From: Accumulibacter sp003538495
Lineage (GTDB): Bacteria > Pseudomonadota > Gammaproteobacteria > Burkholderiales > Rhodocyclaceae
Assembly: GCF_029255145.1 (NCBI RefSeq)
Contig: NZ_JAPUVQ010000117.1
Coordinates: 1-64,000, forward strand
Length of the DNA: 64,000 bases
Direction: 5' to 3'
Of this stretch, positions 49,949-59,026 are shown piece by piece. A model generated the notes under the pieces. The model saw only the letters and a list, made by a program, of their open reading frames with translations, searched no databases and was not told the DNA's origin. Made by a program: the position numbers and the translations under genes. The stretch's first letter is position 1; each line of letters begins with the position of its first letter.

Positions 49949-52011
49949 CAGCGTTTACGGCTCTTCTGCCACTGCCAGGCGACGAACACGGCGGCCAGGA
50001 CAAACCCCAACTCATCGGTCACCGGCAAAGCGGCGACCAGGCTGGCGGCAGCGACGACGGCCAGAGCACGTTCCGGCACCTTTAGCGGCGCCCACAGATA
50101 GCCGATCGCTGCCGCGCCCCACAGGACAATCGCCAGTACCGCCTTGAACACGATATAGCCGACCGCCAGCAGCGACGGGTCGCCCTGCAGCATCAGCACC
50201 GGATCGTAGACCGCCATGTACGGCACGATGAATCCGGCAATCGCGATCTGCACGGCTTTCATCCCAATCTGCAAGCCCGACTCCCTGGCGATCGAGCTGG
50301 CGGCAAAGGCCGCCAGCGCCACCGGCGGCGTCAGGTCGGCCATGATCCCGAAGTAAAAGACGAACATGTGGCTGACGATCAGCGGCACGCCCAGTTTGAG
50401 CAGGGCCGGTGCCGCGATGGCGCTGGTGATGATGTAGTTGGGGATGGTCGGGATCCCCATGCCGAGAATCAGGCAGACCAGCATGGTCAGCAACAGGGAG
50501 AGGAACAGACTGGTCTCGCCGACGCTGAGGATGAAACCGGCAAAGCTCGAAGCGGCACCGGTCAACGTCAGGACGCCGATGATCACCCCGACGATGCTGC
50601 AGGCGACGCCGACCGGCAGCGCCTGGCGGGCACCATCGGCCAGGCTGAGCTTCATCTTGTGCAGCGTCTCGCGACCGCCGCTGACGACGCAGGTGACCGC
50701 GACCAGGATGGCGATCACGACCAGCACCGCATGGATTCCCCACTCGACCATCGTCGCGCAAGCGAGTCCAAGGGCGACCCAGAAGACGTAGCGAAAAGCG
50801 GTCCCCGACACGCGTGCGGCGAGCGCCGCGCCGAGGATCAGCACGGCGGTCAGCGCCAGCCCGACCATGCCGGCGAACATCGGCGTGAAGCCGTTGAACA
50901 GCATACCGACCAGAATCATCAAGGGCAGCAGCAGGTGCCACTGCTCGCGGACGGCCTTGAACGGCTTCGGGCATTCCGCCTTCGGAATTCCGATCAGACC
51001 CTTGCGGCCCGCCTCCAGGTGCACCATCCAGAACGCCGTCAGGTAGTAGAGGATCGCCGGCACCGCTGCCGCCTTGACGATCGCCGTATAGGGTACATCC
51101 AGGTTCTCGGCCATGATGAAGGCCACCGCGCCCATCACCGGCGGCATGATCTGGCCGCCCATCGACGAAGTGGCCTCGACCGCTCCGGCGAACACCCCCG
51201 AATAGCCGAAGCGCTTCATCAGCGGGATCGTGAACTGCCCGGTGGTCAGCACGTTGGCGACCCCCGAGCCGGAAATCGTTCCCATCAACCCTGACGACAG
51301 CACCGCGACTTTTGCTGGCCCGCCCCTGGTATGACCAACGGTGCCCAGCGCCAGCGAGTTGAAGAGATGAATCATCCCGGCGTGCTCAAGGAATGAACCG
51401 AAGAGGATGAACAGGAAGATGTAGGTCGCCGAGACCAGAGTCGGAATGCCGAACAGGCCTTCGGTACCGAGCGCCAGCTGGTTGACCAGCTGGTCGAAGC
51501 CGTAGCCTCGGTGCGCCAGCTCTCCCGGCAGATACTCGCCGAACAGGCCGTAGAGCAGGAAGGCGCCACAGACGATCGGCAGCGCCAGGCCAAGCAGGCG
51601 GCGCGCGGCCTCGAAGACCAGGATCACCAGCGCCGTTCCGACCACCAGGTCGGCCGTGCTCGGGTCGCCCGAGCGCTGGATCAGCTCGGCCTCGAAGATC
51701 CAGTGGTAAGTGCCCAGGGCAAAGGCCACGACGGCGAGGACAGCGTCACCGATGCTGATCCGCGAGAGCGTTCGGGTGCTCCTGAAAGCCGGGTAGAGCA
51801 GGAAGGTGATCGCCAGCAGAAAACCGACGTGCAGCGACCGGGTGACCAGGCTCGACAGCGGATGGAACGAGGCGACCACCAGCTGGTACGCGGAAAACGC
51901 CAGGGCAACGGCGGTGACCACTTGCAGCGAGCGGCCGCCGAGCCGGCGCTGCGCTCCGTGCGCCGAGAACTCGTCGACGCCGGAATCCGCTGCTAGGGAA
52001 CGATCATTCAT
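49948..52011 (-). CDS. TRAP transporter fused permease (4TM/12TM, TAXI type)
   Basis: 687 residues with about 17-18 membrane helices. The N-terminal four helices correspond to the small DctQ-like subunit and the rest to the large DctM-like subunit (ATSSMGGQIMPPVMGAVAFI, GMGIPTIPNYIITSAIAAPA, PPVALAAFAASSIA). The fusion is typical of TAXI-type TRAP systems. It is a sodium-coupled organic-acid importer that works with the adjacent periplasmic binding protein. Substrate is probably a dicarboxylate, by its neighbourhood. Confidence 0.9.
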   Translation of the reverse strand: MNDRSLAADSGVDEFSAHGAQRRLGGRSLQVVTAVALAFSAYQLVVASFHPLSSLVTRSLHVGFLLAITFLLYPAFRSTRTLSRISIGDAVLAVVAFALGTYHWIFEAELIQRSGDPSTADLVVGTALVILVFEAARRLLGLALPIVCGAFLLYGLFGEYLPGELAHRGYGFDQLVNQLALGTEGLFGIPTLVSATYIFLFILFGSFLEHAGMIHLFNSLALGTVGHTRGGPAKVAVLSSGLMGTISGSGVANVLTTGQFTIPLMKRFGYSGVFAGAVEATSSMGGQIMPPVMGAVAFIMAENLDVPYTAIVKAAAVPAILYYLTAFWMVHLEAGRKGLIGIPKAECPKPFKAVREQWHLLLPLMILVGMLFNGFTPMFAGMVGLALTAVLILGAALAARVSGTAFRYVFWVALGLACATMVEWGIHAVLVVIAILVAVTCVVSGGRETLHKMKLSLADGARQALPVGVACSIVGVIIGVLTLTGAASSFAGFILSVGETSLFLSLLLTMLVCLILGMGIPTIPNYIITSAIAAPALLKLGVPLIVSHMFVFYFGIMADLTPPVALAAFAASSIARESGLQIGMKAVQIAIAGFIVPYMAVYDPVLMLQGDPSLLAVGYIVFKAVLAIVLWGAAAIGYLWAPLKVPERALAVVAAASLVAALPVTDELGFVLAAVFVAWQWQKSRKR

Positions 52012-52081
52012 CGGCTGTTCTCGCAGCGCGCGGCGTTGCGGCGCGGCCAGGCACGCGGCAACTCCGGCTTGCTCCCGGCGC

Positions 52082-53035
52082 CTACTTGATCAGGCCTGCT
52101 TCGCGGTAATACTTCTCGGCGCCCGGATGCAGGGGTACCGGCGGCTGCCTGGCAGCGTTTTCCTTGTTGATCGCTTTGGCAGCGGCGTGCGCCGCGACCA
52201 GCTGATCGAGGTTCTCGAACATCGCCCGGGTCATCGCATACACGTTGTCGGTCGATACGCCCTGATGGGTAACCAGGAAGTTCTGAACGGCGACGGTAGG
52301 CACTGCTGCGGTCTGACCGCGATAGGTGTCGGCGGGGACGCTGCCGACCTGATAGGCCGCTTCGCCGATCTTGTTCACCACCTCCACCGGGATCGGGATG
52401 ATGGTTACCGGTAGCGACGTCGCCAGATCGCGTATCGCGGCAACGCCGAGGCCGGCCGAGATCACGGTAGCGTCGAGCTGGCGATTCTTCATCAGTTCGA
52501 CCGATTCGCCGAAAGGCAGGTATTCGACCTTGGCAAAGTCCTTGTAGCTCATCCCGACGGCCTTGAAGATGTCGCGGGCGTTGAGTTCGGTGCCTGATTT
52601 GGGAGCGCCGACGGCGACGCTCTTGCCCTTCAGGTCGGCGAGCGTCTTGATTCCCGAGTCGGCGCTGGCGACGATCTGGATGTAGTTGGGGTAGATCGCG
52701 GCGACCGTGCGCAGCTTCTTGAGCGGCGTCTTGAAGCCGGCTTCCTCGTTGCCCTTCCACGCTTCGCTCAGGGCGTCGCCGAGGGTGAAGGCGATTTCGC
52801 CACGCCCGGCCTGCAGCAGGTTGAGATTCTCGGCGCTGGCCTTGGTCGCCTGCACCGAGACCTTGGCGTCGGGCAGCGCCTTGCCGTAGATCTGCGAGAG
52901 CGCAACGCCGAGCGGATAGTAGACGCCGCTGGTGCCTCCGGTCAGGACATTCACGAACTCGGCGGCTTGCGCCGATACCGAGAAACAGGCGGCAGCCGCG
53001 GTGGTCAGCAGGGTGTGGCGTAGTGATCGGTTCAT
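52082..53035 (-). CDS. TAXI-family TRAP solute-binding protein
   Basis: 317 residues. Signal peptide MNRSLRHTLLTTAAAACFSV, then the TAXI signature NVLTGGTSGVYYPLGVALSQ. The core has VAVGAPKSGTELNARDIF and a DATVISAGLGVAAIRDLA segment. It captures an organic acid in the periplasm for the fused TRAP permease encoded 70 bp downstream. Member of the minus-strand operon led by the acyl-CoA dehydrogenase. Confidence 0.9.
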   Translation of the reverse strand: MNRSLRHTLLTTAAAACFSVSAQAAEFVNVLTGGTSGVYYPLGVALSQIYGKALPDAKVSVQATKASAENLNLLQAGRGEIAFTLGDALSEAWKGNEEAGFKTPLKKLRTVAAIYPNYIQIVASADSGIKTLADLKGKSVAVGAPKSGTELNARDIFKAVGMSYKDFAKVEYLPFGESVELMKNRQLDATVISAGLGVAAIRDLATSLPVTIIPIPVEVVNKIGEAAYQVGSVPADTYRGQTAAVPTVAVQNFLVTHQGVSTDNVYAMTRAMFENLDQLVAAHAAAKAINKENAARQPPVPLHPGAEKYYREAGLIK

Positions 53036-53101
53036 TATTGCTTGTCTCCTGTCGTTTCTTGCTTCGTTGGTGTTGGCGGGTGGTACTCGGCGTGGCGTCT
53101 T

Positions 53102-54352
53102 CTAGACAACGCCTGCTTGCCTGAGTGCCGCGATCCGCGCTTCGCTGTAAGCGAGGGCGCGCAACACGGCGTCGGTGTCCTCGCCAAGCGCTGGCGGCGC
53201 CTTGCGGTAGTCGACCGGCGTCGCCGACAGATTGATCGGATTGGCGACCTGCGGTGCGCGGCCACCGCTGGCGTGCGGCAAGTCGAAGCGCATCGCGCGT
53301 GCCTGCACCTGCGGGTCGGCAAAAACATCGGCCAGGTCGTTGATCGGGCCGCAAGGCACCGCGGCCTCCTCAAGCGCGGCGATCCACTCGGCAGTGCTGC
53401 GCAGCACGGTGCATTGCCGCAGCAGCGGGATCAGCTGCTGGCGGTTCCTGACCCGCGCCGCGTTGCTCGCGAAGCGCTCGTCCATGAGCCATTCCGGGTG
53501 TCCGGCAACCGTGCAGAAGCGCGCGAACTGGCCGTCGTTGCCGATCGCCAGGATCATGTCGCCGTCGGCGGTCGGAAAATCCTGATACGGAACGATATTG
53601 GGGTGGGCGTTGCCCATCCGCTTTGGCGCCATCCCGGAAACCAGGTAGTTCATCGTCTGGTTTGCCAGGCAGGCGATCTGAACGTCGAGTAGCGCCAGGT
53701 CGATGTGCTGGCCCTCGCCGCTGCGCAAACCATCCCGGTCGCGGTGCGCCAGTGCGGCAAGAATCGCGTTGCCGGCGTAGAGACCGGTCAGGATGTCGGT
53801 CAGCGCGACGCCGACCTTCTGCGGCCCCGCGCCGGGTTCGCCATCCGGCGTTCCGGTGACGCTCATCAGACCGCCCATGCCCTGGATCAGAAAGTCGTAA
53901 CCGGCGCGCGCGGCGTAGGGCCCGGTCTGGCCGAAACCGGTGATCGAGCAATAGACGAGCTGCGGATTGAGCACTCGCAGGCTCGGGTAGTCGAGACCGT
54001 AGGCAGCGAGGCCGCCGAGCTTGAAGTTTTCGATCAGCACGTCAGCGTCGCGAGCCAGCTGGCGAACGATCGCCTGCCCCTCGGGGCGCGTGATGTCGAC
54101 CGTCAGCGACAGTTTGTTGCGGTTGGTGCACAGGAAATACGCCGCTTCACGCGTCGGCTGGCCTTCGCCGTCGGCCATCCAGGGCGGCCCCCAGCTGCGG
54201 GTGTCGTCACCGACGCCGGGGCGCTCGACCTTGATCACCTCGGCGCCGAGGTCGGCCAGCAACTGGCTGGCCCATGGTCCGGCGAGGACCCGCGACAGGT
54301 CGAGGACGCGCAGGTGCGCCAGCGCGCCACCGCTGCTGGCCGCCCTTGCCAA
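53102..54352 (-). CDS. CaiB/BaiF CoA-transferase (glutarate-type?)
   Basis: About 416 residues, class III CoA-transferase: RVLDLSRVLAGPWASQLLAD, LGAEVIKVERPGVGDDTRSW, GPP-WMADG, AYFLCTNRNKLSLTVDITRP, LIENFKLGGLAAYGLDY and CSITGFGQTGPYAARAGYDF (catalytic Asp). A TTG at 54352 gives the family-like N-terminus; no ATG fits. It follows the glutaryl-CoA dehydrogenase by 17 bp. In related bacteria and in the human SUGCT pathway such an enzyme makes glutaryl-CoA from glutarate and succinyl-CoA, so that role is inferred. Confidence 0.8.
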   Translation of the reverse strand: MARAASSGGALAHLRVLDLSRVLAGPWASQLLADLGAEVIKVERPGVGDDTRSWGPPWMADGEGQPTREAAYFLCTNRNKLSLTVDITRPEGQAIVRQLARDADVLIENFKLGGLAAYGLDYPSLRVLNPQLVYCSITGFGQTGPYAARAGYDFLIQGMGGLMSVTGTPDGEPGAGPQKVGVALTDILTGLYAGNAILAALAHRDRDGLRSGEGQHIDLALLDVQIACLANQTMNYLVSGMAPKRMGNAHPNIVPYQDFPTADGDMILAIGNDGQFARFCTVAGHPEWLMDERFASNAARVRNRQQLIPLLRQCTVLRSTAEWIAALEEAAVPCGPINDLADVFADPQVQARAMRFDLPHASGGRAPQVANPINLSATPVDYRKAPPALGEDTDAVLRALAYSEARIAALRQAGVV

Positions 54353-54369
54353 TAGAGGCGTCGGCCCTT

Positions 54370-55554
54370 TCAGAAGGCTGCGATGCCGGTCTGCGCCCGG
54401 CCGAGGATCAGGGCATGCACGTCGTGCGTCCCTTCGTAGGTGTTGACCACTTCGAGATTTACCATGTGGCGGATGACGCCGAACTCGTCCGAAATACCGT
54501 TGCCGCCCAGCATGTCGCGTGCCATGCGGGCAATGTCGAGCGACTTGCCGCAGGAATTGCGCTTCATCATCGAAGTAATTTCCGGCGTCGCGCTGCCTTC
54601 GTCCTTCATCCGCCCGAGGCGCAGGCAGCCTTGCAGAGCGAGCGTGATTTCGGTCTGCATGTCGGCCAGTTTCTTCTGGATCAACTGGGTGGCCCCCAGC
54701 GGACGACCGAATTGATGGCGATCGAGAGTGTACTGGCGAGCCGTATGCCAGCAGAACTCGGCGGCACCGAGCGCTCCCCAGGAGATGCCGTAGCGCGCCG
54801 AATCCAGACAGGTGAACGGTCCCTTGAGACCTCTGACCTCCGGGAAAGCGTTCTCCTCGGGAACGAACACCTCGTCCATCACGATCTCGCCGGTGACCGA
54901 GGTACGCAGCCCGACCTTGCCGTGAATCGCCGGCGCCGACAGTCCCTTCATCCCCTTGTCGAGAACGAAGCCGCGGATCGCACCGGCGTCGTCCTTGGCC
55001 CAGACGATGAACACGTCGGCGATCGGCGAATTGGTGATCCACATCTTGCTGCCCGACAGCCGGTAGCCGCCGTCCGCCCGCCGCGCGCGGCTCACCATGC
55101 CGCCGGGATCGGAGCCGTGGTTCGGTTCGGTCAGGCCGAAACAGCCAATCCATTCGCCGGTCGCCAGGCGAGGCAGGTACCTGCGCTTCTGCTCCTCGGT
55201 TCCGAAGGCGAAAATCGGCAGCATCACCAGCGACGACTGCACGCTCATCATCGAGCGATAGCCCGAATCGACGCGTTCGACCTCGCGCGCGACCAGCCCG
55301 TAGCTGACGTAGTTGAGCCCGGCGCCGCCGTACTCGGGCGGAATCGTCGCGCCAAGCAGACCGATCTCGCCCATCTCGCGGAAAATGGCCGGATCGGTCC
55401 GCTCGTGACGAAAGGCATCCTGTACGCGCGGCAGCAGGTTGCCCTGGCAATAGTCGCGCGCCGCGTCGCGCAACAGCCGCTCGTCCTCGGTCAGCTGCGC
55501 CTCGAGCAGCAGTGGATCTTCCCAGCTGAATCTCGCTCTCGCCGCTTTCGTCAT
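54370..55554 (-). CDS. gcdH: Glutaryl-CoA dehydrogenase
   Basis: 394 residues of the acyl-CoA dehydrogenase family. FAD/substrate segments: GCFGLTEPNHGSDPGGM, YRLSGSKMWITNSPIADVFI, ARYGISWGALGAAEFCWHTA and QLIQKKLADMQTEI. The C-terminal VNTYEGTHDVHALILGRAQT carries the catalytic Glu as in glutaryl-CoA dehydrogenases. It makes crotonyl-CoA from glutaryl-CoA with FAD and electron-transfer flavoprotein. AGGAGG upstream supports ATG 55554; the preceding 16 codons are excluded. It is the first gene of the five-gene operon. Confidence 0.85.
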   Translation of the reverse strand: MTKAARARFSWEDPLLLEAQLTEDERLLRDAARDYCQGNLLPRVQDAFRHERTDPAIFREMGEIGLLGATIPPEYGGAGLNYVSYGLVAREVERVDSGYRSMMSVQSSLVMLPIFAFGTEEQKRRYLPRLATGEWIGCFGLTEPNHGSDPGGMVSRARRADGGYRLSGSKMWITNSPIADVFIVWAKDDAGAIRGFVLDKGMKGLSAPAIHGKVGLRTSVTGEIVMDEVFVPEENAFPEVRGLKGPFTCLDSARYGISWGALGAAEFCWHTARQYTLDRHQFGRPLGATQLIQKKLADMQTEITLALQGCLRLGRMKDEGSATPEITSMMKRNSCGKSLDIARMARDMLGGNGISDEFGVIRHMVNLEVVNTYEGTHDVHALILGRAQTGIAAF

Positions 55555-55744
55555 CGATCCCTCCTTGCAGTCCTGACCACCGAAGCACGGTGCGGTGAAC
55601 ACCGATTTCCGTCAGCATGCCCCGAGTATCGGTTGCTGGCGGCCATCCGGCAAGACCCGTTCGCCGCCAGCCCGGGCAGTGGGACGCCCTTGCCGGCGCG
55701 GCGCGCCTCTGCTGCAAGCACAGCGTCCCGGCAACAGCCCGCGT

Positions 55745-56278
55745 TCAGGAGCGCTGTCGACGGCGTCGCCAGCGGTGGATCAGGTACAGACGCCAGGCGG
55801 CCCGCGTCGCCAGGTAGCCGGCCACGGCCAGGCCGCAGGCGAGAGCAATCAGGCCCAGAGCCAGCGGCTTGGCAACGACCAGCATCCAGGCCTGCATCGC
55901 TTCGGTCCAGCCGACGAACGCGGCGGCACTGAACTCGGGCGGGGCGGCGAAGGCGGCGCTGTCACCGGTCAGCAGGCGACCCAGCTGATACGCCAGCAGG
56001 TATAAGGGCACGATCGTCAAGGGGTTGGTGTACAGCGTCACCAGCAGCGCCAGCGGCAGATTGACGCGGAAGGTCAGGGCGGCGAGCGCCGCGCCGATCA
56101 CTTGCAGCGGCCCCGGAATCAGCCCGCAGAACAGCCCGGCGGCCACTGCCCCGGCAGCAGAGTGGCGATTGAGGTGCCACAGTCGCGGATGCAGCAGCGC
56201 GGACTGGAACGGCCGCAGCCACGCGTTGCGGCGAATAGTCTCCTGGTCGGGAAGGTATTTGGCAAGATTGCGGCGCAT
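55745..56278 (-). CDS. DUF2062 membrane protein
   Basis: 177 residues with the family start NRHSAAGAVAAGLFCGLIPG (about 37-56) and the conserved VTLYTNPLTIVPLYLLAYQL. Two or three membrane helices; a basic C-terminus WRLYLIHRWRRRRQRS. Function unknown, widespread in proteobacteria. Confidence 0.85.
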   Translation of the reverse strand: MRRNLAKYLPDQETIRRNAWLRPFQSALLHPRLWHLNRHSAAGAVAAGLFCGLIPGPLQVIGAALAALTFRVNLPLALLVTLYTNPLTIVPLYLLAYQLGRLLTGDSAAFAAPPEFSAAAFVGWTEAMQAWMLVVAKPLALGLIALACGLAVAGYLATRAAWRLYLIHRWRRRRQRS

Positions 56279-56538
56279 GCCGGCGATTATCGTGGAAACT
56301 GCCGCTGCGCTGGAAGAGCTCTCAGGCCCTCAACGAAGCATTGCCCGGCGTGGCGCAGCGGCCGGCGGCCCGCCGACCACCGGTTATCGGGCAGCGCGTC
56401 CGACAGCACTGCGAGCACCACTGACGCCCGCGCCATACGCGCGGGTATTGCCTGCCCAGATCAAAGACAACAGCCATCAGGCGTCGGAGAATCCGCTGGT
56501 CGCAAACACCCCTACCCCTTTTTCTTGCGGAGACCGCC

Positions 56539-56796
56539 ATGCACGCCTGTGATCAGCCTACTGTGGAAGCCATCTATCCTTTCGACGCCCGCGGCGTCGC
56601 CAAGCGTTTTCGCCACGCGGCGATCTTTGGCGCACTCGACGCGCTGCTCCCCGGTGAAACCATGCGCTTCTGCAACGACCACGATCCGCTGCCCCTGCTC
56701 GCCCAGTTGCAGAGCCGTTACGGCGACGCGCTGGCGATCCGCTATGTGCAGCGCGAAGCCGGCGCCATTGTCATCGACTTCGCCAGAAAAGCCTGA
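56539..56796 (+). CDS. DUF2249 protein
   Basis: 85 residues; the DUF2249 fold is evident from FRHAAIFGALDALLPGETMR, then FCNDHDPLPLLAQLQSRYGD. Such TusA-like small proteins are encoded near nitric-oxide and denitrification genes. The next gene encodes a membrane protein with histidine-bearing helices, supporting a redox or NO context. Gene start ATG 56539 is preceded by a GGAGAC sequence. Confidence 0.8.
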   Translation: MHACDQPTVEAIYPFDARGVAKRFRHAAIFGALDALLPGETMRFCNDHDPLPLLAQLQSRYGDALAIRYVQREAGAIVIDFARKA

Positions 56797-56907
56797 CGCC
56801 GGCGCACCGGGGGGTGACGCCGGGGCGACGCCGATCAGCGATCGGGTAGGCCGTCAGCGCCAGACCGGCGCCGACCGGCCGCGAAAGTTCCTGGTTCAGG
56901 GTCAGGC

Positions 56908-58044
56908 GTGCTGATCTATCTGGGCTGTTCTGCAGTCGCGGTTTTCCTGGCGGCGCTGCTGCTGCTGCTGCATTCCGGCGGTACGTCGGCGCTGGCGGTC
57001 GCCCATCTGGTCTTCGTGGTCGCCATCGTGCCCTTGATCTTCGCCGCCATCAGCCATTTCGTTCCGGTCCTGACGCGCAGCCGCAGCGCCGGCCGCACCC
57101 TGCTACTGACACCGCTGCTGCTGCAGTTGACCGGCTTGCTGGTATTTCTCGCCTTCATCGGTGAGGCGCCCGAGCGCGCTTTGCACGCGGCGGCCGGCAG
57201 CACCCTGCTGCTGACACTGGTGTTCACCGGATGGCTGACCCTCCGCGCCCGAGCGACGATCGGGCGACCGCATCCCGGCTGGCGCTGGTACCTGCTGGCG
57301 ATGGTCTTCCTGGCGACGGCCATGCTGCTGGTCCCGGCGATGAGTTGGTGGCCGGACCTGAGGCCGGCACTGCGCCTGCTGCACCTGCATCTGAATACCC
57401 TGGGCTTCATCGGCCTGAGTGCCCTCGGCACGCTGCAGGTGCTGCTGCCAACCGTGTTGCGGGATCCTGACGCCAGCGCCGCGGAGCGGCTGCGCAGCCA
57501 GCTGCCGCTGGCTGCGGGCGGGGTGCTGGCGGTGGCTGTCGGCGCCGCTTTCTGGCTCCCGCTGGCTCTTGCCGGCGCGCTGATGTTGCTGGCCGTGACG
57601 CTCAGGACCGGTCTCTCGTGGCTGCAGCGTTACCGCTGGCGGACGCTGCTGCTTGATGGGACCGCAGCGGCGCTGTTCGCGGCGCTGTCCGGCTTCCTGC
57701 TGGTCATTTCCTTCGGCGCCGCCCACGCCCTGGGCGTGCTCGATGGCCGTGACGCCGTGCCGGCGTTCGTGGTGATCTTCCTGTTGCCGCTGGTCAGCGG
57801 TGCGCTGTCGCAGCTGCTGCCCGTCTGGTACCGCCCCGGCAAGCGCACGCCAGCGCGTGACCGAATGCAGAACGCCCTGCGTGAGGGAGGCGTTCTGCGC
57901 TCGCTCCTGTTGATGGTCGGCGGCGTCTTGCTGCTGCTCGGGATCAGCGACGGGTTGTGGTTGGCCGCAGTGGCCATGCTGTCCTTTGTGATTACCCTGA
58001 TTCGTTCGCTCCTGCTTGCCAGAGAAAGCCACCGGGCATCATGA
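56908..58044 (+). CDS. Polytopic membrane protein, NnrS/haem-copper-oxidase-like
   Basis: 378 residues, 10-12 hydrophobic helices. Histidines within helices (LAVAHLVFVVAI, FAAISHFVPVL, LLHLHLNTLGFIGLSALGTL) are like the haem-binding arrangement of NnrS and cbb3 oxidase subunit I relatives. The length is close to NnrS. There is no proof of metal binding. Directly downstream of DUF2249, so an NO-stress function is inferred. Confidence 0.65.
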   Translation: MLIYLGCSAVAVFLAALLLLLHSGGTSALAVAHLVFVVAIVPLIFAAISHFVPVLTRSRSAGRTLLLTPLLLQLTGLLVFLAFIGEAPERALHAAAGSTLLLTLVFTGWLTLRARATIGRPHPGWRWYLLAMVFLATAMLLVPAMSWWPDLRPALRLLHLHLNTLGFIGLSALGTLQVLLPTVLRDPDASAAERLRSQLPLAAGGVLAVAVGAAFWLPLALAGALMLLAVTLRTGLSWLQRYRWRTLLLDGTAAALFAALSGFLLVISFGAAHALGVLDGRDAVPAFVVIFLLPLVSGALSQLLPVWYRPGKRTPARDRMQNALREGGVLRSLLLMVGGVLLLLGISDGLWLAAVAMLSFVITLIRSLLLARESHRAS

Positions 58045-58162
58045 TTTATACGCACAAACATATACTTACAAGATATCTGTGAAATAAGTCTCAAGATCTG
58101 CGAAATACCTCCGTTTCATGGCATATGGCCGGCGCACAGCGGCCCCTGACGGAGTTGGCACG

Positions 58163-58903
58163 ATGTACAAACACGACCAGTCGCCCCTTGTTCAGTCGTC
58201 CCGGCATGCGTCACGCCGGCCAAACCGGCTGCCAGCATTTGCTGCGATGCCCCTGCCTACCCACCAGCACGTCGTTCCGCCGACGGCAAGCGGCCGTGCC
58301 CATCGCTCGCCAATCCAGCGTACCGATGGCCAGAGCAGCCCAGCGACGACCACCCGCCAACTGCTGGCGGCCGAAGCGCGTATTGACGAGCTCGAGCGGG
58401 CGCTGGCCGAGGCCCGTCAGGCGGCTTTCACCGACGCCTTGACCGGTGCCCTCAACCGCCGCGGCTTTGAGGAAGCGTACCAGCGCGAACTGGCGCGCTC
58501 ACGTCGCAATGGCAGCCACCTGGCTATCGCGCTGATCGACCTTGACGACTTCAAGCGTCTGAACGACAGCCTGGGGCATCAGGTGGGCGACGAAGCACTG
58601 GTCCATCTGGTCAAGGCCTTGCGCGCGGCGCTGCGTCCGTCGGACGTCCTGTGCCGTTTCGGCGGTGAGGAATTCGTCGTGCTGCTGCCGGAAACCGCGC
58701 TCAACGAAGCGGTCACAGCAATTTCCCGCTTCCAGCGCCAGTTCGCCGCAAACGCGATGCCCGGCAGGGACATTCAGGTCACCTTCAGCGCCGGTGTGGT
58801 GGTCAAGGAAGCAGCCGAATCGGTGCAAGAGTCGATTCTTCGCGCTGACGCGGCGACCTACGCTGCCAAGCGCGCAGGCAAGAACTGCGTCGTTACCGGC
58901 TGA
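58163..58903 (+). CDS. GGDEF-domain diguanylate cyclase
   Basis: 246 residues. The first 95 are low-complexity and end in a coiled-coil linker (LLAAEARIDELERALAEARQ), followed by a GGDEF domain: TDALTGALNRRGFEEAYQRE, LIDLDDFKRLNDSLGHQVGD, and RFGGEEFVVLLPE with the GGEEF active site. The N-terminal His/Ser-rich piece has no sensory domain. No RxxD inhibitory site was noticed in the expected position. ATG 58163 preceded by GGAG is preferred to ATG 58118. It probably makes c-di-GMP. Confidence 0.8.
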   Translation: MYKHDQSPLVQSSRHASRRPNRLPAFAAMPLPTHQHVVPPTASGRAHRSPIQRTDGQSSPATTTRQLLAAEARIDELERALAEARQAAFTDALTGALNRRGFEEAYQRELARSRRNGSHLAIALIDLDDFKRLNDSLGHQVGDEALVHLVKALRAALRPSDVLCRFGGEEFVVLLPETALNEAVTAISRFQRQFAANAMPGRDIQVTFSAGVVVKEAAESVQESILRADAATYAAKRAGKNCVVTG

Positions 58904-59026
58904 GGGTTGGCCTGCAGGAGAGCCCGGAGCGCCGCCACGACCCACAGCCGCGCCAGTGCAGCGGCGAGAGCATGTTAGACTGCCGGCTTGTCGGCAGTTC
59001 CCTGCGTCACCCTTACGGTCCTCCCC

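Noticed and set aside
54353..55717. A single 871-codon protein from 55717 to 53102
   Set aside because: The first half is a shadow of the gcdH gene; the CoA-transferase homology starts only near 54352.
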